Below, piece by piece: positions 1-15,180 of a stretch of DNA of 64,000 nt (positions are counted from its first letter, which is position 1; every line of letters starts with the position of its first letter). The notes under the pieces were generated by a model. It was not told where the DNA came from. It made no database searches and saw only the letters and a list, made by a program, of their open reading frames with translations. Origin of the DNA: Planctomycetota bacterium (GTDB lineage: Bacteria > Planctomycetota > Planctomycetia > Pirellulales > Pirellulaceae); NCBI GenBank assembly GCA_016872725.1, contig VGZC01000005.1:62001-126000 (forward strand), in the 5' to 3' direction. The translations under genes were made by a program, and so were the position numbers.

Positions 1-340
1 GCATGAACGCGAACCGATGGCAGAACCGGCTCGCGCGATGGACATTGCCCGTCGCCCGCGTATCGATCCAGAAATGGACGCCGTCGCTTTCGTCGAGCCG
101 CGAGGCGCGGCACCAGGGCACTTGTTTCTTGCCGACGACCCGCGCGCTGAACGCGAGCCCTTCCTCGCTCCACGCGCCGCGAAGGTCGGCGAAGATCCGC
201 TTGCCTTCGAGCTCCCCGAAGCTCGGCAACCGATATCGCTTGTCCAGGTCCCGAGGTCCCTTGCGCGCGGCGTCGGACCGGTAACGGAGCAAGGCGGCGA
301 ATCGGAACAGGAACGTCTTGGGAATCAGCGATTCACTCAT
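1..340 (-). CDS. Carbohydrate-binding (CBM9/DOMON-like) protein, N-terminal part
   Basis: The first 113 codons of a gene that continues past the left edge. The start is ATG at 340, five bases after the uvrA stop codon, so it is the last visible gene of the ribD-uvrA operon. The segment SDGVHFWIDTR followed by HRASRFCHRF resembles the CBM9-like/DOMON sugar- or heme-binding fold that many planctomycetes encode as stand-alone proteins. No signal peptide is visible, so it may act in the cytoplasm. The close packing with uvrA suggests co-transcription, but the sequence gives no functional link to DNA repair. The family assignment is from remembered motif similarity; ligand unknown. Confidence 0.6.
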   Translation of the reverse strand, partial: MSESLIPKTFLFRFAALLRYRSDAARKGPRDLDKRYRLPSFGELEGKRIFADLRGAWSEEGLAFSARVVGKKQVPWCRASRLDESDGVHFWIDTRATGNVHRASRFCHRFAFM

Positions 341-345
341 GGGTG

Positions 346-7266
<6,921 letters not shown>

Positions 7267-7280
7267 GCGCCGATCACGGT

Positions 7281-8435
7281 TCACGCGGTGGGTTGGGGCG
7301 ATGGCCGCTCGCGTCGGACGCGGCCGCGAACATACAGATCGTCGTCGAGGACTTCAAGGGCCAACCGATCGATCCAGGCGGCGTCGGCCAGAGAATCGGG
7401 TCCGCGGCCCGCGACGGGGGAAACGGCGAGCGATCCGCCGATCCACCGAGGCGCGAGGAACAGATGCACCTCGTCGATCCGATCCGCGTCGCGCAGGCTA
7501 CCGATCACGTGGCCGCCGCCTTCGACGAGGACATTCGTCATTCCGCGGCGGGCCAATTCGCCGAGCAGGCGGTCGAGCCGCGCGGCGCGATCGGCCGGTC
7601 CCGCCCAAACCTCGCACCCGGCATCGCCGAGCCGATCGACGGCGCGCGGATCGGCCGACTCGGACACGGCGACCAATACGGGCGTTTCGCGGGCCGAGCG
7701 AACGAGTCGGCTGTCGAGTGGGAGGCGGCCTTGCGAATCGAGGATGACGCGCGTGGCGACACGCGGACCCGGAGGGCGCGCCGTCAGAAGCGGGTCATCG
7801 CGCTCGGCCGTTCCGATTCCCACAAGTACCGCGTCGACTCGGCCGCGCAGCGCGTGCGCGACCGCGCGCGACGACTCGCCCGAGATCCACCGGCTGTCGC
7901 CCGAGCGCGTCGCGATCTTTCCGTCCCAACTCATGGCGACCTTGACCAGAATCCAAGGCCGTCCCTTCTCGATCCGCGTGCGATACGGCGCAAGCAACTC
8001 GGCAGCCTCTTCACGGCAAACACCCTCGATGACCTCGACACCCATCGCGCGCAGTTTCGCGACGCCGCGACCGGCGACTTCGGGATACGGGTCGGGATGC
8101 GCGACGAAAACGCGACCGATTCCCGACCGACCGATCGCGTCGGTGCAAGGAGGCGTCTTTCCATGGTGACAACAAGGTTCGAGCGTGACGTAGAGCGCGG
8201 CGTCGGCGGGCGAGCCGTCGAAACGGGCAAGCGCCTCGACCTCCGCATGCGCGCCTCCGAATCGCCCATGCTGGCCCTCGGCGACGATCGACCCGCCGCG
8301 CGCGATCACACACCCCACCATCGGATTCGGTTCCACACGCCCCTCACCACGCATCGCGAGCTCCAAGGCGCGCAGCATGCAACGGCGATCCGTGACCTCA
8401 TCGCGGGGTATGGGGAATCCAAGCCCGTCATTCAT
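7281..8435 (-). CDS. ribD: Bifunctional riboflavin biosynthesis deaminase/reductase RibD
   Basis: RibD carries out two successive steps of riboflavin synthesis: deamination of the diaminopyrimidine made from GTP, then NADPH-dependent reduction of the ribose side chain. The N-terminal deaminase domain shows the zinc site: HAE at residues 63-65 (H63 ligand, E65 catalytic) and PCCHHGKTPPC at 87-97 (C88 and C97 ligands). The reductase domain starts near residue 160 (WILVKVAMSWDGKIA) and includes LVEGGG. The length of 384 residues is normal for the fused enzyme. The gene starts three bases after the preceding SEC-C gene, and its stop codon overlaps a possible GTG start of uvrA, so the genes form one transcription unit. 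No other riboflavin gene is in the window. Confidence 0.95.
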   Translation of the reverse strand: MNDGLGFPIPRDEVTDRRCMLRALELAMRGEGRVEPNPMVGCVIARGGSIVAEGQHGRFGGAHAEVEALARFDGSPADAALYVTLEPCCHHGKTPPCTDAIGRSGIGRVFVAHPDPYPEVAGRGVAKLRAMGVEVIEGVCREEAAELLAPYRTRIEKGRPWILVKVAMSWDGKIATRSGDSRWISGESSRAVAHALRGRVDAVLVGIGTAERDDPLLTARPPGPRVATRVILDSQGRLPLDSRLVRSARETPVLVAVSESADPRAVDRLGDAGCEVWAGPADRAARLDRLLGELARRGMTNVLVEGGGHVIGSLRDADRIDEVHLFLAPRWIGGSLAVSPVAGRGPDSLADAAWIDRLALEVLDDDLYVRGRVRRERPSPQPTA

Positions 8436-8438
8436 GGC

Positions 8439-10613
8439 TCACGAGCCGGGAAGCCAGAGTTTCGAGGGTGCGCCTGCCGTCGAAGGTTGCGGCGCCGGCC
8501 GGTCGGGAGTCCAGATCGCGCCGGTACCGTCCGACGGTCCTCGCGAGGCCTGGTCCATGGTTCGGGCGATCTCCGGAACGAGCGGCCGTCCCGACTCGTC
8601 CATGAAACCCATCGCCTGCAGGCGCATGGCGACCAAATGCATGATGGACTGGTTGCCCCGATAGGTCGTCATGATCTCTTGAAGCCGTTCAATGGCGGCG
8701 GCCGGACGCCTCGCGCGGATCAGCGTATCGAATAATTGCAGCTTCCATAGGCCGACCACGTCGGCCGGCTCGCCGGGCCTCGACGCGATCGCCCGTTCGA
8801 GCAGATCGATGCGCATGGTCGGACTCGTCGCCGCGATGGCCGCTTGCATCACCAAGGTGCGCGTTTCGTTCGTGTTGGGGAGCCGTTCCCGGTCCAGGAC
8901 TTCCATCACCAAACGAACGGCCGCCGGCGGCACGCAATAGCTCGCCGCCGCCGCCGAGAATTCGAGAAGCTCCGGATCCGAGCACTTCTTGGGGTCGACG
9001 CGCGCGAGCGCGGTCAAGCCGAGTTCCTCGAACGGCGGGTAGCGGTTGCCGTCCGCCGCGGAGTCCTTCGCCAAGTCGCGGCGAAGCCCCAACCGTTCCC
9101 AAAGTCCGGTGAAATCGCCGGTCCACTCGCTCCCGGGCGCCGTCGTTTCGAGGAGGAGCAACACGGCGGTCAGCGGAATGCGCCATTCCGGCGTTCCGAC
9201 CAGTTCGATCGGCCGTTTGCCGTCCAAGTAGGGGTGTCGCTGGTCCGGCCACCCGCGCACCCCTTCGTCGATCAGCGCGTTGTGGAGCGTCGGAACGTCG
9301 AACGACGTGGCACCCCGGAAATAGCGATCGCGGATCAGGCCGTTTCCGATCGGAAGGATCACGTCCGTCGTTTGCTCGTCCGTTTGCGGTCCGATGAGTC
9401 CGCTTGGAAATGACGCGGCGATCGCGGCGCCCGCCTTGTTGTTCTGGTCCTCCGCGATCTGAATCATCATGCGCGCGGCGCGATCGGTTTGGCGGCCGAA
9501 CACGACGATCGAGCCGATCAGGATCGGCAGCTCGCCCAGATCCAGGCCGTTCATGTCGACGGGTATCGGTCGATCGCAAACATGGTACGCGGCCTTGGGA
9601 GGCGGTTCGCCTTCCTCGGCCAACAGCCTCGGATCCTCGGCGAGTACGGCGAATCGCCGGTCCGAGGCGAGATACTCGATCAGCCGGTCCACGTCGGCCA
9701 CCTCGAACTCGCGCAAAACCAACATCCGATCGAATTCAAAATCCGTGGTGCCGTGGTACTTCGCGAGCAGGAACGCGTCGACCGCGAGGCACTCGGGCGC
9801 CTCGGCCATTTGCGCGACTTCGCGGAATCGAGCGGCGGCGTCGGCGAATCGGCCAAGGCAGACTTCGGTCAGGCCCGTGAAGAAACGGGCGTACGGGTTA
9901 CGGGGCTCCCGATCCTGAAGGGCGATCGACTCGCCGCGAAGTTCCCGGAATCGGCACATGATGAATCGCGGAAGCCAATCCGCGATCGCCGCCAACGCGG
10001 GTTGTTCGCACAACCGTTCGACAAAGAACTCGTTGATGACGGGCGGCTTGTTAGAGTCCGTTTGAATCTCACGGAGGATGTTCAGTACGCGTTCATTCGC
10101 GCCGCGCAATTGGCCCTCGGGCGTTGTTCGCTGCTGAATGTAGCAGCGCGCGTACATCATCGCGGCGAACACGGCGCCGTTCGAGAAGCAACTGAAGATG
10201 ACCGCTTCCAGCGCCCAGGAGATGAGATAGCTGATCCCCATGGGGGACCGCTCGAACGCGTCCTGGAGAAGGTCGATCGCGGCGTGTGAGTCGCCCTCGG
10301 AGGCCGAAATCAGGGCGAGCGCCGCGTGTCCGTTGGGGTGTTTCGGCGCCACGGCCCGAAGATGGTTGGCGAGTTCCGCGATTCGGTCCAACTCGCCCAT
10401 TTCGAACAGCAGGTGGAGCTGAAGCGTGAGGAAGCAGGCTTGATTCGGATTCCGGACCAGGATCCGTTCGCACGCGTCCAACGCGGCAGCCCGCTGCTCC
10501 CCGTCGATCAGGCCCAGAACCCGTTCAAAATCAGCGTGGAGTTCCTTCGGGCAGCAGAACTTGTATTTTTCCCCCGAACCACACGGGCAGGGGGCATAGG
10601 CGTCCAGAGCCAT
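8439..10613 (-). CDS. SEC-C motif protein with TPR-like helical repeats
   Basis: A 724-residue cytoplasmic protein. Residues 9-21 are a SEC-C zinc motif (CPCGSGEKYKFCC), the same metal-binding element found at the C-terminus of SecA. Most of the rest is helical and reads like TPR repeats (for example HPNGHAALALISASEGDSHAAIDLLQDAFE near residues 95-125). The ATG at 10613 is chosen because AAGGAG lies about eight bases upstream and the SEC-C motif then starts at the extreme N-terminus; an upstream extension exists but lacks such support. It is the first gene of the operon with ribD and uvrA. Proteins of this layout are recurrent in planctomycetes; their function is not established, and I do not assign one. 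Confidence 0.8.
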   Translation of the reverse strand: MALDAYAPCPCGSGEKYKFCCPKELHADFERVLGLIDGEQRAAALDACERILVRNPNQACFLTLQLHLLFEMGELDRIAELANHLRAVAPKHPNGHAALALISASEGDSHAAIDLLQDAFERSPMGISYLISWALEAVIFSCFSNGAVFAAMMYARCYIQQRTTPEGQLRGANERVLNILREIQTDSNKPPVINEFFVERLCEQPALAAIADWLPRFIMCRFRELRGESIALQDREPRNPYARFFTGLTEVCLGRFADAAARFREVAQMAEAPECLAVDAFLLAKYHGTTDFEFDRMLVLREFEVADVDRLIEYLASDRRFAVLAEDPRLLAEEGEPPPKAAYHVCDRPIPVDMNGLDLGELPILIGSIVVFGRQTDRAARMMIQIAEDQNNKAGAAIAASFPSGLIGPQTDEQTTDVILPIGNGLIRDRYFRGATSFDVPTLHNALIDEGVRGWPDQRHPYLDGKRPIELVGTPEWRIPLTAVLLLLETTAPGSEWTGDFTGLWERLGLRRDLAKDSAADGNRYPPFEELGLTALARVDPKKCSDPELLEFSAAAASYCVPPAAVRLVMEVLDRERLPNTNETRTLVMQAAIAATSPTMRIDLLERAIASRPGEPADVVGLWKLQLFDTLIRARRPAAAIERLQEIMTTYRGNQSIMHLVAMRLQAMGFMDESGRPLVPEIARTMDQASRGPSDGTGAIWTPDRPAPQPSTAGAPSKLWLPGS

Positions 10614-10764
10614 GGCGGCCGCTCCTTGGGTTGGTGCCCAACGCAAACCACCGATCGTATCAAATCGCCGGCGGAGTGGCGACCAGTGGACACGAACGCC
10701 CGGAGGCGGATCGGAGGCGGATCGGCCCAAGCCGATCGGCGACCGTGATTCCGAAAGACGAAAA

Positions 10765-11122
10765 TAGGACCGGCAGGATTCGAACCTGCAACCAAGGGAT
10801 TATGCGTGCCACTTCGGCTTTCGCCGCCCCTTTCGAGTTCGTGGTCTGGACCATCCCTTCGCTTTACGCGTCTGCCGTCTGGTCTCTACACCTTCCGCCG
10901 CGCGGCGGCTTGGCTCGGGATTGGCCTGGCTCGATCGAGCGGTAGCGTTCCCCGAGTTTGGCAGATTCTACCGATGGCCTCGACGTTCGGCGTCCTGGCC
11001 GGACGCCGCGCGAAACGAAGCCGTCGGCAACCCGTCGAGGCGCGCCGTGCGGAACGCGGAAACGCGTTCCGGGTAGGCGATCCCCAAGAAGTCCCCTGCT
11101 CTAACCGTTGAGCTACGGTCCC
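10765..11122 (-). tRNA. trnI-CAU: tRNA-Ile(CAU), interrupted by a group I intron
   Basis: The two exons (11122-11090 and 10804-10765) join to a 73-nt cloverleaf: acceptor GGGACCG with CGGTCCT (G1-U72 wobble, discriminator A), D arm GCTC/GAGC, anticodon stem GGGGA/TCCCT, loop CTCATAA, T arm GCAGG-TTCGAAT-CCTGC. CCA is not encoded. The anticodon arm and flanks closely match the known minor isoleucine tRNA (tRNA-Ile2) of bacteria, whose C34 is changed to lysidine by TilS so that it reads AUA. Among the possible splice frames only the one giving CAU leaves an intron ending in G, as group I introns require. The gene would be the source of AUA decoding and therefore essential if single-copy. Confidence 0.92.
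10805..11089 (-). ncRNA. Group I self-splicing intron in tRNA-Ile(CAU)
   Basis: A 285-nt intron without an open reading frame, inserted between U33 and C34. Core helices can be paired by eye: P3 (10960-10965 with 10871-10876, UCUGCC/GGCAGA), P4 (10951-10956 with 10914-10919, CUCGGG/CCCGAG), P7 (10880-10884 with 10849-10853, GACCA/UGGUC), a short P6, P8 and a P9 hairpin capped by GAAA. A nine-base-pair hairpin at 11050-11071 fits P2. Conserved stretches such as GAAGGTGTAGAGAC and CCGAGCCAAGC match, from memory, the Azoarcus tRNA-Ile intron, with compensatory changes in P4 and P7. The last base is G, as required. P1 is less clear: GACU at the exon end can pair with GGAUC in the intron if one A bulges. 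Subgroup IC3 is likely by resemblance. Confidence 0.92.
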
Positions 11123-11345
11123 ATGGGGGAGCCCGGCTTGACCGGCCCCCGGAATGTGGATTGTGACACACCACGCGCCGCGCCGCCACCCGCCGCGCGG
11201 CCCCCGCTGACTGGCATGCGGATCAAAAAGGAGGCACAATCATGCGGAGTTCATGGGACGAGGTGGGGTGTGGCGACGCGTGGAACGCGCGGGATTCCAT
11301 TTGACGTCCAAGAAGACGCAACCGCTGTGAAAAGGGGTCGGGTCG
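11123..11345. other. Intergenic region between the divergent tRNA and propeller genes
   Basis: This spacer must contain the tRNA promoter on the minus strand, but no convincing -35/-10 pair was found; a CACAAT on the minus strand near 11162 is the best -10 candidate. On the plus strand a 20-codon open frame (11242-11304) is preceded by a strong ribosome-binding sequence and is listed separately. The region is rich in C and G runs and shows no other recognisable element. Confidence 0.4.
11242..11304 (+). CDS. Possible 20-residue leader peptide
   Basis: ATG at 11242 follows AAAAAGGAGG with seven bases between, one of the best ribosome-binding sites in the window. The frame encodes MRSSWDEVGCGDAWNARDSI and ends at 11304, 41 bases before the propeller protein start. 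It has no resemblance to a known leader peptide. It may be a translated upstream frame or a chance match. Confidence 0.25.
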   Translation: MRSSWDEVGCGDAWNARDSI

Positions 11346-12575
11346 ATGTCGATTCGTTCGCATGTCCGTCGTATGGGCGCATTCGTGTCGATCGTGATCG
11401 CGGCCGGTTCGCTCGGCGCGGAAGAGCAATGGCCGCGTTGGCGCGGTCCGTCGCAGGACGGGCACGCCGCATCGACGGCCATGCCGACCGAATGGTCCGC
11501 GTCGTCCGTCGTATGGCGCACGCCGCTCAAGGGCCGAGGCCAATCCTCGCCCATCGTCTGGAACGGCCGGATCTTCCTGACGACCGATCTCGAGGACGGT
11601 AAGGAGCGGTTCGTTTTCGCCGTCGATGGTTCGACGGGCAAAGTCGTTTGGGAACACAAGGCGTGGGAGGGGACGCCCGAGCCTTCGCACGTCATGAACG
11701 GGTGGGCATCCGCGTCGTGCGCGACGGACGGTGAAGTGGTCGCCGCCTTTTTTGGAAAGGGCGGCCTGCATGTCTTGACCACCGACGGTCGCCCGCTCTG
11801 GTCGACCCTGTTGGGCGCTTTCGAGAATCCCTGGGGAACGGCCGCGTGCCCGATCCTGGTCGGCGATCTGCTGATTCAGAACGGCGATTCCGATGTCGGC
11901 GCGTTCCTGGCCGCGTTCGACAAGAAGACGGGCAAGCCCGTGTGGCGCACAAAACGTCCGGACTTCCGAGGTTGGAGCACGCCGATCGTGCTCGATACGG
12001 GGGGCGCGTCGACGGTGATCGCGTTGAACGGGCATGAAGGCGTCATCGCCTACGATGCGGCGACCGGCCGCGAACTATGGCGCACGTCGAGCAACAATGG
12101 GCGGGGCGAGCCCTCATTGACGCCCGGCGCCGGGCTGCTCTTCGTCGTCTGTGGCTTGGCGGGCGACATGGTCGCGCTGCGGCCCGCCACCGATCCGCGC
12201 CAACCTCCCGAGCGCGTCTGGTCGTCGAACCGGCGTGGAGGCCGCGATCTTCCGTCGCCGATCGTCGTCGGATCGTATGTGCTCGTCTCGTCGCTCAACG
12301 GAATCATGACCTGCTACGACACGGCGTCGGGCAATATTGCCTGGAAGGAACGCCTCGAAGGTCAATTCAGCAGTTCGCCGATCGCGATCGGCGACCGAAT
12401 CCTCCATCAATCGGAATCCGGTGAGACGTTCGTGATCGAACCGGGCCCCGCGCTCAAGATCGTCGCGCGGAACAAGATCGGCGAGGGTGCGGACGAGCTG
12501 TTCCGCGCGTCGCTCACTCCGATCGGCAAACGGATCTACGCGCGCTCCAACAAGTTCCTCTACGGTATCGAATGA
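11346..12575 (+). CDS. Secreted PQQ-like beta-propeller protein
   Basis: A 409-residue protein with an N-terminal signal peptide (basic MSIRSHVRR, hydrophobic stretch to about residue 25). The mature part opens with QWPRWRGPSQDG, the usual start of planctomycete PQQ-like propellers, and contains repeated blades with the pattern fVFAVDGSTGKVVWEH, FDKKTGKPVWRTK, YDAATGRELWRT, YDTASGNIAWKE. These blades resemble BamB and quinoprotein dehydrogenases. No catalytic residues for a PQQ alcohol dehydrogenase are evident, so an enzymatic role is not supported; binding or scaffold functions are possible. The start has AAAAGGGG just upstream. It stands alone between the tRNA gene and a convergent gene. 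Confidence 0.8.
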   Translation: MSIRSHVRRMGAFVSIVIAAGSLGAEEQWPRWRGPSQDGHAASTAMPTEWSASSVVWRTPLKGRGQSSPIVWNGRIFLTTDLEDGKERFVFAVDGSTGKVVWEHKAWEGTPEPSHVMNGWASASCATDGEVVAAFFGKGGLHVLTTDGRPLWSTLLGAFENPWGTAACPILVGDLLIQNGDSDVGAFLAAFDKKTGKPVWRTKRPDFRGWSTPIVLDTGGASTVIALNGHEGVIAYDAATGRELWRTSSNNGRGEPSLTPGAGLLFVVCGLAGDMVALRPATDPRQPPERVWSSNRRGGRDLPSPIVVGSYVLVSSLNGIMTCYDTASGNIAWKERLEGQFSSSPIAIGDRILHQSESGETFVIEPGPALKIVARNKIGEGADELFRASLTPIGKRIYARSNKFLYGIE

Positions 12576-12613
12576 GTGGACCGACGGTCCCCGGTCGTTC
12601 GCACTGCGCCGCT

Positions 12614-12669
12614 TCAGCCGCGCCCCCGGTCGGCCGCGCCGCGCGCGACCTCGGCTTCGGGTTTCACGA
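12614..12669 (-). repeat. Copy of the folC 3' end (left direct repeat)
   Basis: This 56-base stretch repeats the last codons of folC, including the in-frame TGA, found again at 13451-13512. The copies agree at all but one base except for a six-base deletion here. Read on the minus strand it still encodes VKPEAEVARGAADRGRG and a stop. The nucleotidyltransferase gene lies between the two copies. Confidence 0.8.
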
Positions 12670-12702
12670 AGGCGCCGATCCAACGTCGCCGTGATTGCGA
12701 GT

Positions 12703-13305
12703 TCATCGGTCGTCGTCGATCTGCGCGGCCCGCCAGAGTTCGCGGTATTTCTCGTGGACGTATGGATTCAGCGATTCCACATAGTCGAGGGACAATCGAT
12801 TCACGCGGATCAACTGAATGACATCATCCAAGTCGCGCGGACGATGGGGGGCCGTCATACCGCTCGCCATCTTCAGTTCCAATAGCGCGGCGAGCGAAAC
12901 ATAGGGAATACCGTCGGCACCGATTTCCCGAACATCCTCGGGACACGGAAACGCCACGGGTTTGGGTAGGCCGTCGCCTGGATATTCTCCGACCAGCAAC
13001 ACGTCGATATTGACGTCGCACACCGCGTCGCGGAAGTTCTTGGAACCACCGAATTTGTCGACCCACCCCCTCCCGCGATACCGTTGCTTGAAACAGTCCA
13101 GATCCTCCCCCCGAATCAATATGTCGACGTCGGCCGTCGTACGCCGATGGCCATGCGCGTTGGCGGCCATGGCGCCCGCGACGGCGAATGCGATCCGCAT
13201 CTCGCCGAGCGTACTGGCGAGTCGCCGCATGGATGCGTGAATCGCTGACGTTCCCATAAAGAACTCCTCCGTGAGCTTGGCGACTTCGAGAATGGACTTC
13301 GGCAT
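12703..13305 (-). CDS. Orphan nucleotidyltransferase (MNT/AbiEii-like fold)
   Basis: A 200-residue protein with the nucleotidyltransferase core: a Gly-Ala patch at residues 44-50, then HGHRRTTADVDIL, giving the DxD metal pair D59 and D61. Such proteins occur as antitoxins of HEPN/MNT pairs, as AbiEii-type toxins, and as stand-alone enzymes in planctomycetes. No HEPN or AbiEi-like partner is next to it, so a toxin-antitoxin role is not supported by context. GAGG lies six bases before the ATG at 13305. It is bracketed by two copies of the folC tail, which suggests that a local duplication or insertion placed it here. Confidence 0.75.
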   Translation of the reverse strand: MPKSILEVAKLTEEFFMGTSAIHASMRRLASTLGEMRIAFAVAGAMAANAHGHRRTTADVDILIRGEDLDCFKQRYRGRGWVDKFGGSKNFRDAVCDVNIDVLLVGEYPGDGLPKPVAFPCPEDVREIGADGIPYVSLAALLELKMASGMTAPHRPRDLDDVIQLIRVNRLSLDYVESLNPYVHEKYRELWRAAQIDDDR

Positions 13306-13450
13306 ACGGCGCCTCGCATCGCGACGAACCCCGCGGCGCGCCGGATCGGCCCACGCGGAATACGCTCATTCTAGTCGCGCCCAACCCAACAGGACTACGG
13401 CGCACGGTCGACCGCGGCCGAATCCCGCCGCATGACGAACGCTCGCCCGT

Positions 13451-13512
13451 TCAACCGCGCCCCCGGTCGTCCGCGGCCGCGCCGCGCGCGACCTCGGCTT
13501 CGGGTTTCACGA
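13451..13512 (-). repeat. folC 3' end (right direct repeat)
   Basis: The original copy of the repeat, forming the end of folC from its stop codon inward. It matches 12614-12669 apart from one substitution and six additional bases. Confidence 0.8.
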
Positions 13513-14929
13513 GGAGACGCGCCGGTTCGGTCTCGCGGCGCGCGATGGAACGCAGTTCGGCGGCCAGGAAGAACGAGCCGGCGATGCAGATCATCGAGCC
13601 GTCGCTCGACGATTCCAAAGCGGCCCGCCACGCGGAAAGACTGTCCCCGGAGACCTCGACGCGCGGCGTCCTCCCGCAATGCGAAGCGACCGATCGAGCG
13701 ATCGCCGCGAGATGGTCCGGATCGGCGCTTCGCGGATTCGATCGGAATCGCGTCGCGATGAGCCGATCGCATGCGGGCACAAGCCTCCGCAACATGCCGT
13801 CCACATCCTTGTCCTGGCTCACCGCCACCACAAAGGTCCGCGATCGATTCGGATAATGGGCATCCAAGCAGTCGACAAGCGCGTCGATCGAGGCGACGTT
13901 GTGCGCGACGTCGATGATCACGAGCGGCTCGAGCGAAAGGCATTCGATCCGCGCCGGGGCCTTGGCCCGCGCGAGGCCTTGACGAATCGATGTGTCGGGA
14001 ATCGACCAGCCCCGCTCCCGCAACCGACAAAGCGCGGCGATCGCGACGGCCGCGTTCCGCGCCTGATGCCCGCCGATCATGCCGAGCTCGATTCCGTCGA
14101 GCTCGAACGGCGCCGATTCCGTTCGTTCCGCGTAACGCAATGCGCCGATCGCACCGCGCCGCGGGACCGAGTCCGACCGCTCGATGAGCTCGAATTCCCG
14201 GCCCAATCGAAACAGGGGCGCGCCCGCCTCGGCCGCGCGCCGCTCGATCACGTCGAGCGGCTCGGAGGCCCGAACGCCGCTGACCGCCGGAACGCCGGCT
14301 TTCAGAATGCCCGCCTTTTCCAGGGCGATCTTGGCGAGCGTATCGCCGAGCTGTCGGGTATGGTCGAGGCTGATCGACGTGATGACCGAAACGTCGGGCC
14401 GGCAGACGTTCGTCGAATCGAGCCGGCCTCCCATGCCCACTTCGAGTACGGCCAGATCGACCGACATCTCCGCGAAATACTGAAACGCCATCGCCGTCGT
14501 GATCTCAAAAAACGTCGGGCCGGGTTGCCCGTCCCGCGATGGCTCCCGATCGAGCCGCTCGACGACCGGTCGAAGGCGATGGACGAGCCGCACCCACGTC
14601 TCCGGAGCGACGGGCACTCCGTCCACGGCAATCCGCTCCTCGGGCCGTTCAAGATGCGGCGACGTGTAGAGCCCCGTGCGGTAACCGGCCGCCGCGAGCG
14701 ACTCGGCGATCATCGCGGCGGTCGACCCCTTCCCCTTGGTCCCCGCGACATGGACCACCCGCACTTGGGAGTGTGGGTCATCCAGTCGAGCGAGCAGGTT
14801 CCGCATCCGGTTGAGTCCGAACGCGCGGGAGTGGTATGGAACGGCCGCGGCCCGCTCGTAATCGATGCGGTCGTACAAGAATCGCTGGGCTTCCGAATGG
14901 GCGGAATCGACGGGCGGAAACGGTGGCAT
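13451..14929 (-). CDS. folC: Folylpolyglutamate synthase / dihydrofolate synthase
   Basis: FolC adds glutamate to folates and in many bacteria also makes dihydrofolate from dihydropteroate. The 492-residue protein has the Mur-ligase fold: P-loop GTKGKGST at residues 63-70, LYTSPHLERPEERI with the conserved SPH, and EVGMGGRLDSTN. ATG 14929 is chosen because AGGA is six bases upstream and because the upstream extension is low-complexity. The C-terminal tail VKPEAEVARGAA is beyond the conserved fold and is the part duplicated downstream. The gene is divergent from the ABC transporter operon. Confidence 0.92.
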   Translation of the reverse strand: MPPFPPVDSAHSEAQRFLYDRIDYERAAAVPYHSRAFGLNRMRNLLARLDDPHSQVRVVHVAGTKGKGSTAAMIAESLAAAGYRTGLYTSPHLERPEERIAVDGVPVAPETWVRLVHRLRPVVERLDREPSRDGQPGPTFFEITTAMAFQYFAEMSVDLAVLEVGMGGRLDSTNVCRPDVSVITSISLDHTRQLGDTLAKIALEKAGILKAGVPAVSGVRASEPLDVIERRAAEAGAPLFRLGREFELIERSDSVPRRGAIGALRYAERTESAPFELDGIELGMIGGHQARNAAVAIAALCRLRERGWSIPDTSIRQGLARAKAPARIECLSLEPLVIIDVAHNVASIDALVDCLDAHYPNRSRTFVVAVSQDKDVDGMLRRLVPACDRLIATRFRSNPRSADPDHLAAIARSVASHCGRTPRVEVSGDSLSAWRAALESSSDGSMICIAGSFFLAAELRSIARRETEPARLLVKPEAEVARGAAADDRGRG

Positions 14930-14972
14930 GGGGCTTCCTGCGCGAGACGAAACGGAGCGCGACGATCGAACC

Positions 14973-15001
14973 TTGCGGCCTTGTCGCGTCACACTTATAG
15001 T
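14973..15001 (+). promoter_or_regulatory. Sigma70-type promoter of the ABC transporter operon
   Basis: TTGCGG at 14973-14978 and TATAGT at 14996-15001 are separated by 17 bases. Transcription would start near 15008 and leave a leader of about 170 bases before the ATPase gene. Confidence 0.55.
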
Positions 15002-15180
15002 TGATAGATGCCGTTGGAAGCCCGCGAAAGGCCCGATAGGGTCGCGTGGAACGCTTTTTTCCGGCGGCATGAACCGTTTCCCGGCCCGACTCGTACGGAC
15101 GTTGCCGCAAAGTGTGCCCGGCCCCGGTGCCGCGGCGGCGGGCAACGCCGATCGGGAAACCCCCTTCTCGGAGTCCTTTC

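Noticed and set aside
10765-11122. Reading the interrupted tRNA as tRNA-Ile(UAU) or tRNA-Arg(UCU)
   Set aside because: Those splice frames would leave the intron ending in C, A or U, whereas group I introns end in G, and the exon sequence matches tRNA-Ile(CAU).
10765-11122. A tmRNA instead of an intron-containing tRNA
   Set aside because: A full cloverleaf with a normal anticodon arm forms from the two exons, the insert carries group I core helices, and no tag reading frame is seen.
12703-13305. A complete toxin-antitoxin pair based on the nucleotidyltransferase
   Set aside because: No HEPN or AbiEi-like partner frame with support is adjacent.
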